From Pseudomonas chlororaphis (GTDB lineage: Bacteria > Pseudomonadota > Gammaproteobacteria > Pseudomonadales > Pseudomonadaceae): a stretch of 64,000 nt of DNA. Location of the stretch: positions 248,001 through 312,000 of the forward strand of contig CP011020.1 in NCBI GenBank assembly GCA_001023535.1, written 5' to 3'. The notes under the pieces are model-generated. The model was not told where the DNA came from, searched no databases, and saw only the letters and a list, made by a program, of their open reading frames with translations. The position numbers were made by a program, and so were the translations under genes. Of this stretch, positions 43,938-52,277 are shown piece after piece. Positions within the stretch are counted from its first letter, which is position 1. Each line of letters opens with the position of its first letter.

Positions 43938-45563
43938 ATGGAAAAAAACAGCGAACTCGACCAAGCCACGCTCCGCCTGGTCGTCAGTGCCTGCGCCTGG
44001 TTGTACATCGTCGTCCTGGAGGGACTGGATGGCGGAGGGAATGCGCGCTACATCCCCATCATCATCTACATCTCGACGTTCTTCGTCGTCTCGATCTTCC
44101 TGCGCATGATCATCAAGCGCTGGCCGGGGCACTTCTTCTGGCGGCGCCTTTTCACGATGCTGCACGATTACGCCGGCATCGCCTTCGCCATGGTGCTGGG
44201 CGGCGAAGGCGCCTTGCCTATCTATGCGGCACTGCTCTGGGTGACCCTGGGCAACGGCATGCGCTTCGGCTCCCGCTACCTGGCGCTCGCCACGGCCATC
44301 GCGCTGTTGACCCTGGTGTTGATTTTCTGGCTCAACGCCTTCTGGCGCACCCAGCCATACATGTTCCTGATGTTGATCGTGACCACCATCGTGGTACCCG
44401 CCTATGCGCACATCCTGCTCAAGCGCACGCGCATCGCCTCGGAGGAAGCGATCACAGCCAACCAGGAAAAATCCCGATTCCTGGCCCAGGCCAGCCATGA
44501 CCTGCGCCAGCCGATCCACTCGATCGGCCTGTTCACCGCCTGCCTGCGCGACGCCAAACTGGGGCTGGAAGAGCTGCGCCTGGTCGATAACATCGACCGC
44601 TCATTGCATACCGTGTCGCAGCTGTTTCGTTCGATCCTGGACATCTACACCCTGGATCACGGCAAGTTGGTGCCCCAGGCGGACACCGTCCACCTGGGGG
44701 CGTTGTTGCAGGATGTCGTCAAGCAGAACACCGAAGCCGCACGCTGGGCGGGCGTCGAGTTGCGGTTGCGCCCCTGCCCTTACTGGGTCGCGGTGAATCC
44801 CGGGCTGCTCACGACGATGGTCCAGAACGTCTTGTCCAACGCCCTCAAATATGCCCCCGGCCAGCCCGTATTGATCGGCGTGCGACGCCAGGCCAGCCGC
44901 CTGGCGGTGGTCATCTACGACAAGGGGCGCGGCATCGCCAGCGAGCACCTGGCCCACGTGTTCGACGAGTTCTATCGCGTGCGCCATGTCCGCGACAAGG
45001 ACGTCGAAGGCCTCGGCCTGGGCCTGTCCATCGTCAAGCGAATCAGCCAATTGCTCGATGTCGACATCCACATCCGTTCCCGCGTGGGACAAGGCACCAG
45101 GGTGACCATCGGCGGCCTGGAGCCCGCCACGCCCAAGACCCCGAACACACCCAGGGCGGCCCCATTGCATGAGCGCCTGAATGGATTGCGGGTCTGCCTG
45201 GTGGAGGATGACGCCAACGTCCTGATGGCGACCTCGGCGCTGCTGGAGAAATGGGGCTGCCAGGTGGAAAGCCACAGCGATGGCGAGGGGCTGACCAGTG
45301 ACTGCGACATCATCATTGCCGACTTTGACCTCGGGACGAAAATCTCCGGCTCAGAATGCATCGCCGCCATACGCGAGCAGCGCGGCTGGGAAGTCCCGGC
45401 GCTGGTCATCACCGGGCATGAGATCGAGCGGATACGCCAGTCGCTGCACAACCTGAACATCTCGGTGATGGCCAAGCCCGTGCGCCCGCCGGAGCTGCGC
45501 GGTGTCTTGCTCGAACTGGTCAAGCTCATGGATCGCCAGGACGGGAGTCCGATTCGCCCCTAG
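43938..45563 (+). CDS. Hybrid sensor histidine kinase with C-terminal receiver
   Basis: About 541 residues from ATG 43938 (ATG 43914 and 43920 also in frame). About five or six membrane helices in the first 170 residues with little periplasmic sequence; then H-box ASHDLRQPIHSIG, N-box NVLSNALKYA, G-boxes DKGRGIA and GLGLGLSIV, and a receiver with VEDDANV, Asp in IIIADFDLG and Lys in VMAKPV. It is convergent with a LuxR-family response regulator that would be its natural target. The receiver may act as an internal phosphate sink. The signal is unknown. Confidence 0.87.
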   Translation: MEKNSELDQATLRLVVSACAWLYIVVLEGLDGGGNARYIPIIIYISTFFVVSIFLRMIIKRWPGHFFWRRLFTMLHDYAGIAFAMVLGGEGALPIYAALLWVTLGNGMRFGSRYLALATAIALLTLVLIFWLNAFWRTQPYMFLMLIVTTIVVPAYAHILLKRTRIASEEAITANQEKSRFLAQASHDLRQPIHSIGLFTACLRDAKLGLEELRLVDNIDRSLHTVSQLFRSILDIYTLDHGKLVPQADTVHLGALLQDVVKQNTEAARWAGVELRLRPCPYWVAVNPGLLTTMVQNVLSNALKYAPGQPVLIGVRRQASRLAVVIYDKGRGIASEHLAHVFDEFYRVRHVRDKDVEGLGLGLSIVKRISQLLDVDIHIRSRVGQGTRVTIGGLEPATPKTPNTPRAAPLHERLNGLRVCLVEDDANVLMATSALLEKWGCQVESHSDGEGLTSDCDIIIADFDLGTKISGSECIAAIREQRGWEVPALVITGHEIERIRQSLHNLNISVMAKPVRPPELRGVLLELVKLMDRQDGSPIRP

Positions 45564-45627
45564 TCAGCTGGCCGGTGGCGGCCCCGGGCTTGTGGGCGCC
45601 AAAGACGACTCAAGGCCTACCCCTCGG

Positions 45628-46259
45628 CTAAGGCGAAGCGTCCTGCGTCTGGCGCCCGGCATAACGGGCGGCGGCCACCGCCCGGTTGGGAACGTTCAAC
45701 GCACGGATAAGGGACGAAACGTGGATTCGCACCGTGAAAGGCGAGATTTCAAGCAGCGCGGCGATCTGCTTGTTGTCTTGCCTTGGGCGATCAGCCGCCA
45801 GACTTCCCTCTGCCGGGAGGTCAGTCGGCTCATATCATCGTTCACATCCAGGGGCAGCAGGCTGGAGGACTCGTACTTGACCAACACTTTGCCTTCCAGG
45901 ATGTCGACAATGGCCTTGCCCACCTCTTCCGAAGAGAGGCTCTTGCCAACAAACCCATCTACGCCGGCATCCATGACTTGGCCAACGACATCACCGTCAT
46001 CAATGGTCGACACCACTATTAATTTGACATGCCTCAACTCCTGACGCAGTTGAGCCAACTCACTAATGGCGTTTAATCCGGGAAGACGAATTTCAAGAAT
46101 TAATGTATCGACGGGGCGCCCTTGCGCGATCAACGTTCGTACTTCTTCCAGATTACCTGCTTGCTCGATCATTGCAGCGGGTATCAAACGTTCAAGCAAT
46201 ACCATCAGGCCTTCGCGAAACAGCGGATGCTCATCTGCCACGATAATTCGGCAATTCAT
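45628..46259 (-). pseudogene. LuxR-family response regulator, frameshifted in the HTH
   Basis: From ATG 46259 the frame reads a receiver (IIVADEHPLFREG, VVSTIDDGD, Lys in FVGKSLSSE) and the start of a LuxR HTH ([16 protein letters not shown]), then changes to an unrelated tail ending at 45696. In the next frame the HTH continues cleanly: [19 protein letters not shown], then [20 protein letters not shown], stop at 45628. One base is missing around 45771-45780 (strand plus reads TGTTGTCTT). The full span is 632 bp, one base short of 211 codons. The usual phospho-acceptor Asp is Glu (TLILEIRLPG), so the receiver may mimic the active state. It is convergent with the hybrid kinase. True mutation or sequencing error cannot be separated here. 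Confidence 0.8.
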
Positions 46260-46577
46260 ATCACACAACACACGACATCCATTCGAATAGAAAAACGATC
46301 CGATGATGTCCGAGTCTTGTGACTTAAGATATAGAACACCTGAACTAGCACACTTGTACTAGTCAGGCTTTCAATTAGTGAAACGACATGAACTTAAAGT
46401 GCCATCATGCCGTCCAGGCAATTGATTATCCGCTCGCATTATTGCCCTATCATTGCGCAGACCGGGGGCATTCCTTTTACCGGTTGTTGTTCAGTTCACA
46501 ACACCCGGTCGAGGCGAATAGCGTTGTTAATCCAGTGAAGTGAGCGTTAGATAATTCAGCCTTGGGGCAAGCCAAAG
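46260..46577. promoter_or_regulatory. AT-rich intergenic region with response-regulator promoter
   Basis: About 318 bp with markedly lower GC than the genes. It holds dyad site 2 at 46344-46363 and, on the minus strand about 10 bases past it, TCTATATCTTAAG, a possible -10 region for the response regulator. Nothing else recognised. Confidence 0.45.
46344..46363. promoter_or_regulatory. Dyad motif site 2 (ACTAG-N10-CTAGT)
   Basis: Same 10-base centre (CACACTTGTA) as site 1 with 5-bp arms. It lies 85 bp upstream of the response-regulator ATG, a suitable position for autoregulation. Confidence 0.6.
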
Positions 46578-47363
46578 TCATTGCGCTCGATACTGCATCT
46601 TTACAACTTCAGTGATCCGCTCCGGCACGCCATTGGCCGCGGGCGTGACAGCCCTGATCGATTGTCCTCGATAAGGCCCCTCGGCAGGAAACCAGTTATG
46701 GACGACGACCGGCGCGGGTTGTGCTCCCGCCGCCGAGCCCACCGAAATCCGATTGGTGAACTTGCAGGTGTTGAACGTGCCGAGTGCCGTGGTTAGGGTC
46801 TCACGGCCGCTGTAGGTCAGTTGCTCCGTGACGTCATACTCAACCGTCGCGCCGGCACTGACTGCCTGGCTCTTGTAGCGAACGTCGACCGTCTGCCCGG
46901 GTTGCAGATCAATCGGCACGGCGGCTGCGGGATGGTAGGTGGTGGTCACCAGCGAGGCGCCCGCGCCATGCCGATCGCCATAGCGAATCAGCTGGCCGTC
47001 CCTGACTTCGGCAAATGTCGTCGTCAAGAAGAACGGCGCGCCGTTCAGGTATGACGTGTGTGAGGAAGCCACCGGCGTGACCCCGGCAAACGCTTGCGGC
47101 CCCAGCGTCTCGGTCTTGCTGCGGCTGAGCGCGGGCGACAGGTTGTCACGGCTTTCAGACTCCACCACCGTACCGGCACGAAAGTCTGCTTCGTTCACAC
47201 ACGCGGCCGAAGATGAATCAGTCGACGTCGCTGTCGCGTCAGCCATGACGAGACCAGGGATTCCCGCGCCGCAAACGGCAAGGGCGAAGCAGACCAATGC
47301 CGTCGAGGTACGCTTGGAGTGAGCAGCATCCAGATCAGATTGTTTGGCGGGTGAGTTTTTCAA
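46578..47363 (-). CDS. Secreted protein of unknown function
   Basis: 261 residues from TTG 47363, chosen because GGAAAC lies just upstream and gives a clean Sec signal (STALVCFALAVCGAGIPGLV, cleavage near VMADA). The mature protein starts rich in Ser/Thr and shows beta-type repeats such as YKSQAVSAGATVEYDVTEQL and TALGTFNTCKFTNRISVG. Two cysteines (ACVNE and NTCKF) could form a disulfide. No family recognised. Dyad site 3 lies 235 bp upstream, so it may be controlled with the lipoprotein and response regulator. Confidence 0.65.
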   Translation of the reverse strand: MKNSPAKQSDLDAAHSKRTSTALVCFALAVCGAGIPGLVMADATATSTDSSSAACVNEADFRAGTVVESESRDNLSPALSRSKTETLGPQAFAGVTPVASSHTSYLNGAPFFLTTTFAEVRDGQLIRYGDRHGAGASLVTTTYHPAAAVPIDLQPGQTVDVRYKSQAVSAGATVEYDVTEQLTYSGRETLTTALGTFNTCKFTNRISVGSAAGAQPAPVVVHNWFPAEGPYRGQSIRAVTPAANGVPERITEVVKMQYRAQ

Positions 47364-47677
47364 GAACGTTTCCTTGTTGGGTTCAGCGTGCAAGCAGCCA
47401 ACTCCAGGTCCGAGAATGCCTTGTCTGGTGCGGTGCTGATATGCGCCGACCAGACCCGGCCTTCCACGGGTTCCAGGCGCTGGCCGCTCCAGAATGGCAC
47501 CTGGTCGAAATCGGCGATGTCCGGCGTGCTGCCATATCCTTGTCCTGACCTCAGGTCGAGAGATGGGCGCTCCATCAGGCCAGACCACTCCCAGTCCGGC
47601 AATAGTCCAACTGTACTATTGCCCCTGGGCAGCGTTAGCCGCAAACCCACGCTATCAGGCAACACTGACAGCTTCAT
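47360..47677 (-). CDS. Small ORF upstream of the secreted protein (doubtful)
   Basis: 105 codons from ATG 47677, ending in a TGA that overlaps the TTG of the next gene (TTGA), which would suit coupling. The protein-like stretch RLEPVEGRVWSAHISTAPD is of no known family. There is no Shine-Dalgarno, and it contains the perfect dyad at 47598-47623, which favours a promoter region. It may instead be the remnant of a gene. Confidence 0.25.
   Translation of the reverse strand: MKLSVLPDSVGLRLTLPRGNSTVGLLPDWEWSGLMERPSLDLRSGQGYGSTPDIADFDQVPFWSGQRLEPVEGRVWSAHISTAPDKAFSDLELAACTLNPTRKRS
47598..47623. promoter_or_regulatory. Dyad motif site 3 (GGCAATAG-N10-CTATTGCC)
   Basis: Perfect 8-bp arms around TCCAACTGTA. 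The inner 16 bases match sites 1 and 2 at 12 positions and keep TAG...TGTACTA. It lies 235 bp before the TTG start of the secreted protein. Confidence 0.6.
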
Positions 47678-47731
47678 GGGGCGGCAAGCGGCCTCAAGGT
47701 GTCTCCAGGTTGCCCCGTCCCCAGACAGCCG

Positions 47732-48736
47732 TTACAAGGGCAACTCTCGCAGCGTTGCGCCCTCCTTCTCCAGGCGCTGCCGGTACGTCACGGCGTCCAG
47801 CAGTTGATAAGGGAAATAGAGGCCGGGCGCAGTGGGTGGTTGCCCATCGAGCCCCAACAGCCGTTCCAGGAGCAAGGCCACGCTGAGGCCGGTCAGCGGT
47901 GCAGTGCCCGCCGGGTGCACGAGCGCATGCCGGGTACGCAGCGCCTTTCCCTGCTGATCCTCGCCCGCCAGTTCGATGATGATTTCGGTCGACATCGGCC
48001 CGCCCTGGTGCCGGGTCGAACTCGTGCCGATGGCCATGTTGAATTGCACATCGGCTGCGCCCGTGGCAGCCGCCAGACCGACGACGTCGATGGATGAAAA
48101 ACCGCTGCCGTCGATCGCCCTGCCGTCCACCGCTTGAAAACGCGCCTTGGCCTCCTCGCCTTCACGCCAGACGTACACCCCTTCGCGCCGTGTCAGCGCG
48201 GCTGGCAGCATCCTGTTCAAGTGTTCGAAGTCGGTTGCCACCGTCGGGCCGCCCGTGTCCTGCTCATCGATCAACGCGCTGATCCTGATGTCGCGTACGC
48301 GGCTGAACCCCTTGGCGACACTCAAGGTCGACACTGTCGTGGCGCCGGCCATCCACTCGTATCCGAGGACGATGGGCGCGGCATCAGGCCTGTGCATGTA
48401 GGTGGCTATTTCCGGGGCGATCTCGAAGATGCCGGACGATATGCTCAGGTGCGGCACACCCCGTTGCTGGGCGAAGCGCAACCCCGCAAGGGCATGATCC
48501 ATGTAGAACACCACGACCGCGCTCACGGGACGATCGCCGAGTCCCAGGTCATCCGCAGCAGCGTCGATCAGCACGCCCTGGGCCCCGCCGATCTGCTCTG
48601 CGGCCCGCTGGGCCCTGCCCAGGTCGCGCCCTCCGATCAGCAGCGGTACGCCGGGATGGGCCGCGCGCAGTGCTTGGGCAGAATGATGGCCGATGGCGCC
48701 AGAGCCGCCCATAAACAGAATAGGATCAATAGACAT
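47732..48736 (-). CDS. NAD(P)-binding saccharopine-dehydrogenase-like oxidoreductase
   Basis: 334 residues from ATG 48736 with AGGAG upstream. The N-terminal Rossmann motif ILFMGGSGAIGHHSAQAL and GGRDLGRAQRAA resemble saccharopine dehydrogenase/trans-enoyl reductase-like proteins. The centre (SISSGIFEIAPEIATYM) and the C-terminus are conserved only within that uncharacterised group. Substrate unknown. Divergent from a TetR gene with two operators in the shared promoter, so expression is probably induced by a small molecule through that repressor. Confidence 0.75.
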   Translation of the reverse strand: MSIDPILFMGGSGAIGHHSAQALRAAHPGVPLLIGGRDLGRAQRAAEQIGGAQGVLIDAAADDLGLGDRPVSAVVVFYMDHALAGLRFAQQRGVPHLSISSGIFEIAPEIATYMHRPDAAPIVLGYEWMAGATTVSTLSVAKGFSRVRDIRISALIDEQDTGGPTVATDFEHLNRMLPAALTRREGVYVWREGEEAKARFQAVDGRAIDGSGFSSIDVVGLAAATGAADVQFNMAIGTSSTRHQGGPMSTEIIIELAGEDQQGKALRTRHALVHPAGTAPLTGLSVALLLERLLGLDGQPPTAPGLYFPYQLLDAVTYRQRLEKEGATLRELPL

Positions 48737-48765
48737 GGTATGTTCTCCTAGCGTTGGGAACCAAA

Positions 48766-48823
48766 CCTACCATTGGTAGGCGAACAACCATGACCTTACA
48801 CCTCGCCACCTACCATTGGTAGG
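48766..48823. promoter_or_regulatory. Double TetR operator
   Basis: CCTACCATTGGTAGG occurs twice, at 48766-48780 and 48809-48823, 43 bp apart (about four helical turns). Each is a 6-bp inverted repeat with ATT centre. It lies between the divergent oxidoreductase and TetR genes, 23 bp before the TetR start. Confidence 0.85.
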
Positions 48824-48845
48824 TTTTTTCACCTGGAGCGACGAA

Positions 48846-49457
48846 GTGCAAACAGACATCGAGCCCCCGGCCACGTCTTCCACCCGCCGGCTTTCGAAGG
48901 CCGAACGACGGCGACAGTTGCTGGACACCGCCTTACTGATCGTGCGCGAGGAAGGCGCCGACCGCCTGACCCTGGGGCATCTGGCGGTGCGTGCGGGGGT
49001 GTCGAAACCGGTGGTCTACGATCATTTCAGTACCCGTTCGCTCCTGCTGATCGAACTCTATAAATGGATCGATACCGAACGGGTCAATGCATTCCGTGAC
49101 GCCATGGCCGGTTCCGCCCGGACGCTGGAAGACACTGCCCAACTGCTGGCCAGTGCCTACATCCAGTGCGCGGCTGACAACACTGACGAATTTTATGCCG
49201 TGGGCGCGGCGCTGGCAGGCAGCGACGAAAAGGCAGCGGTTTTCCAGGAGCTGCTGGATAACTGCGTGCAGATGTTCACGAGCGTGCTCAAGCCCCACGC
49301 CGCGCTGTCAGCCGTTGAGCTGGAGCGTCGCTGCACCGGGCTGGTCGGCGCGGGCGAAGCGCTGGCGGGGGCCCTGGTACGAGGACGGCATGACAAGGAT
49401 GACGTGACGCAGGCATTCGCTTCGCTTATCCGAGGGGCGTTGCGGGAGGCCGAATGA
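48846..49457 (+). CDS. TetR-family repressor
   Basis: 203 residues from GTG 48846 (GGAG upstream), preferred over an upstream ATG because the latter lies inside the operator region. The TetR HTH is clear: LLIVREEGADRLTLGHLAVR, then AGVSKPVVYDHFSTRSLLL. The C-terminal ligand domain is helical and variable. It presumably represses itself and the divergent oxidoreductase via the two palindromes. Confidence 0.88.
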   Translation: MQTDIEPPATSSTRRLSKAERRRQLLDTALLIVREEGADRLTLGHLAVRAGVSKPVVYDHFSTRSLLLIELYKWIDTERVNAFRDAMAGSARTLEDTAQLLASAYIQCAADNTDEFYAVGAALAGSDEKAAVFQELLDNCVQMFTSVLKPHAALSAVELERRCTGLVGAGEALAGALVRGRHDKDDVTQAFASLIRGALREAE

Positions 49458-49468
49458 CAGCGTAATCA

Positions 49469-49491
49469 CGGCCCGCCGGCGTCGCGGGCCG
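49469..49491. terminator. Stem-loop between convergent TetR and porin genes
   Basis: CGGCCCGC / GCGGGCCG, 8-bp GC-rich stem with a 7-base loop, in the 42-bp gap between two convergent stops. Weak T content. Confidence 0.5.
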
Positions 49492-49499
49492 CAACGCAT

Positions 49500-50753
49500 T
49501 CACCAGAGTGCAATGTCGTAGGTGAAGTAGATCCGGTTGCTGTCTCGTCCACGGGCGTAGTCGGCGTGGTAGACGTAATTGCGCAACCGCACGCCCAGGC
49601 CTTTGAACGTACCTTGCTGCACGACATAAGCCAGTTCGGCGTCTCGTTCCCACTCTTTGATCGCCGTGTCGGACTGGCCGTCGTTGCCACTCAGGTAGCG
49701 GGTCGAAAAGGTCAGGCCAGGGACGCCAAGGGCGGCGAAGTTGTAGCCGTAGTTGAGCATCCAGGTCTTTTCATCCTCTTCGATGAACTTCCCGATGCCT
49801 GCGTTGCTGAACGAATAGACCGTGGCACCGCTGATGTACGGCAGGCCGGCATCGCCATTGAGCACCTGGTAGCCGCCGCCCACGGTATGGCCTGCGATCG
49901 CATAGGACAATTGCCCGCTCAGCATCGTGTTGTCGATCTTGCCGCCGTAGGCAGAACCGCTGTCGACACTGTTGAAATAGCGCAGGTCGCTGGTCAGCAC
50001 GCCGCGACCCAAGGGCAGGTCGTGCTGGATCCCGGCGAAGTGCTGTCGGTAGAAGTTCTCCAGCTCACCGTAGAAGTAACTCAGCCGAACGTTCTTCCCG
50101 AGCTTGTATTCGGCGCCGGCGTAGCTGAAGTCGCCCGATTTGTCGCCACTGTAGCCGTCGGGGACGATCGGCATGCTGTCACTGGAATCACGCAACTTGA
50201 ATCGATCCAGGTAGCCGCCAGTGAGCGTCAGATCCTGGATGTCGATGCTGCTGACCTGGGTGCCTCGGTACGTCTGCGGTAACAGGCGCGCATCGTTGTA
50301 GATCAACACTGGCGTCTTCGGCAACAAAGTGCCGTACTTGACGGTGGTCTTGGCCAGGCGCGCTTTGGCTGTCAGGCCGAGGCTGGCGAATTCGTCAGCC
50401 GCGCGGCCATCGTCATGCACGGGCAACAAGCCGGTGCCGCTGCGGCCGCGACCGGAATCCAGCTTGACCCCGAGCAGCCCCAAAGCATCAACACCCACCC
50501 CGAGGGTGCCGGGGGTGAACCCTGACTGGTAGTCCAGCAAAAACCCCTGGGCCCATTCGGTTCGCTTGCTTTTCGCCGTCCTCGCCGCGCGCGCGCTCAT
50601 GCCGTGTTCGTCGCGGAAATTTTCATTGAAATAGACGTTGCGCAGTTGCAGCTTGAGCTTGCTGTCATCGATCAATCCTTCGGCGCTGGCGCTCGCCAGC
50701 GGCAACAGGCCAAGAAGGGAAAACAGCGCCCGTTGGGTATGCAAAGTGCTCAT
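49500..50753 (-). CDS. OprD-family outer-membrane porin
   Basis: 417 residues. Signal peptide (LFSLLGLLPLASASA), then the OprD start GLIDDSKLKLQLRNVYFNEN and repeated beta strands, ending YFTYDIALW with a C-terminal aromatic. OprD porins admit specific small acids or amino acids. It is last in a minus-strand run after CitMHS, DctA and the PrpF-like enzyme, so a tri- or dicarboxylate is the likely substrate. Confidence 0.88.
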   Translation of the reverse strand: MSTLHTQRALFSLLGLLPLASASAEGLIDDSKLKLQLRNVYFNENFRDEHGMSARAARTAKSKRTEWAQGFLLDYQSGFTPGTLGVGVDALGLLGVKLDSGRGRSGTGLLPVHDDGRAADEFASLGLTAKARLAKTTVKYGTLLPKTPVLIYNDARLLPQTYRGTQVSSIDIQDLTLTGGYLDRFKLRDSSDSMPIVPDGYSGDKSGDFSYAGAEYKLGKNVRLSYFYGELENFYRQHFAGIQHDLPLGRGVLTSDLRYFNSVDSGSAYGGKIDNTMLSGQLSYAIAGHTVGGGYQVLNGDAGLPYISGATVYSFSNAGIGKFIEEDEKTWMLNYGYNFAALGVPGLTFSTRYLSGNDGQSDTAIKEWERDAELAYVVQQGTFKGLGVRLRNYVYHADYARGRDSNRIYFTYDIALW

Positions 50754-50841
50754 GGCTCACTACTCATTGTTGTTATTTGGGGTGCAGGACAGCACGCGCC
50801 TGACCGGGCAGGCGCGCAGAAAAAACAGCAGGTTGGGTGAA

Positions 50842-52146
50842 TCAGGTGAAGAGGCTGATCGCTCCGGTCAGCAGGGCCAGCGCGGTAATGACCAGCGAGG
50901 TCAGCACGGCCCACTTGACGGTGGCTTTCTGGAAGTCGCCGATGTCGCGGTCGACCATACCGACCAACAAAAGGGTCGACGCCACCAGCGGGCTCATCAG
51001 GTGCACCGGTTGACCGAGGATCGAGGCCCGGGCGATTTCCACCGGATCGATGCCATAGGCCGCCGCCGCATTCGCCAGGATCGGCACCACACCGAAGTAA
51101 TAGGCGTCGTTGGACAGCACAAAGGTCAACGGCATGCTGGTAATCGCCACCACCAGCGGGAACAGGTGGCCCCAGGACGGTGGGATCCAGTCGACCAGGG
51201 TTTGTGCCAGGGAATCGACCATCTTGGTGCCGGAGAAGATGCCGGCGAAGATGCCTGCCGCAAACACCAGCAGCACCACGGTCATGGCATTGCCCGAATG
51301 GGCCAGGATGCGTTCTTTCTGAATATCCAGCTGCGGGTAGTTGATCATCAGCGTCAGCACGAAGCCGATCAGGAACAGGATCGCCGAATGCATGATCCCC
51401 ATCACCAACGCCACCATCACCGCGATGACCAGCAGCAGGTTGACGTAGGCCAATTTCGGGCGCTTGTAAGGAGTGTCCTCGAGGATCGCCTTGATGTAGC
51501 AGTTACCGCCGCCGCTCTCCAACTGGATATTGCCGATGCGTTTGCGCTCGGCGCGCCCCAGCAGGAATGCGGTGAAGACCACCCACATCGCTCCGCCGAT
51601 CATGGTGGGCAGCAAGGGCACGAAGTATTCGCCGGCATCCAGACCCAGCGCTGCAATCGCGCGGGTGGCAGGCCCACCCCAGGGCGTCATGCCGCTCATG
51701 ATGCTCAGCGACAGCATGGCAATGGTCGCCAGGATCATCGGGTTCATCCCGATGCGCTTGTAGAGCGGCAGCATGGCCGCGCAGGTGATCATGTAGGTGG
51801 TGGTGCCATCGCCGTCCAGGGCCACCATCAACGACAGCAGCGCAGTGCCGACGGCAATTTTCATCGGGTCGCCGTTGACCCGCTTGAGGATCTTGCGGAT
51901 CAGCGGATCGAACAGTCCGGCGTCGATCATCAGGCCGAAGAACAGAATCGCGAACAGCAGCAGCGCCGCCGACGGAGCGACCATTTTCAGGCCGTCGAGC
52001 ATCATCTTGCCGGTGGTGCCGCCAAACCCACCCAGGACAGCGAAAACGATGGGCACCACGGTCAGGGCGACAATCGGTGACAGCCGTTTGGTCATGATCA
52101 AAACGGTGAAGACGACCACCATGGCCAAGCCAAGCAATGCGAGCAT
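50842..52146 (-). CDS. CitMHS-family citrate/tricarboxylate:H+ symporter
   Basis: 434 residues, about 12 membrane helices. Family motifs include ALDGDGTTTYMITCAAMLPLY and MSGMTPWGGPATR. Known members take up citrate complexed with Mg2+ or Ca2+. Its neighbours (DctA, PrpF-like isomerase, OprD porin) point to growth on a tricarboxylic acid such as aconitate, citrate or an aromatic-cleavage product. Substrate inferred. Confidence 0.88.
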   Translation of the reverse strand: MLALLGLAMVVVFTVLIMTKRLSPIVALTVVPIVFAVLGGFGGTTGKMMLDGLKMVAPSAALLLFAILFFGLMIDAGLFDPLIRKILKRVNGDPMKIAVGTALLSLMVALDGDGTTTYMITCAAMLPLYKRIGMNPMILATIAMLSLSIMSGMTPWGGPATRAIAALGLDAGEYFVPLLPTMIGGAMWVVFTAFLLGRAERKRIGNIQLESGGGNCYIKAILEDTPYKRPKLAYVNLLLVIAVMVALVMGIMHSAILFLIGFVLTLMINYPQLDIQKERILAHSGNAMTVVLLVFAAGIFAGIFSGTKMVDSLAQTLVDWIPPSWGHLFPLVVAITSMPLTFVLSNDAYYFGVVPILANAAAAYGIDPVEIARASILGQPVHLMSPLVASTLLLVGMVDRDIGDFQKATVKWAVLTSLVITALALLTGAISLFT

Positions 52147-52206
52147 AGGTTTGATCTCTTGTTCTTATGAGTAGCGTGGCCGACGCCAAGGCGCACGGCC
52201 CCTAAC

Positions 52207-52239
52207 CCGCCAGGCGGCACGATGAACGGCGCCTGGCGG
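52207..52239. other. 10-bp stem-loop between dctA-like and citMHS-like genes
   Basis: CCGCCAGGCG and CGCCTGGCGG enclose a 13-base loop in the 131-bp gap. It may set unequal expression of the two transporters by partial termination or RNA end protection. No long T tract. Confidence 0.5.
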
Positions 52240-52277
52240 AAGTTTTATGAGGCAGGGAAAAGGGCTGGCGGAAACGG

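Noticed and set aside
47388..47886. Plus-strand frames opposite the secreted-protein promoter and oxidoreductase 3' end
   Set aside because: No Shine-Dalgarno, no family resemblance, and they overlap a better-supported gene.
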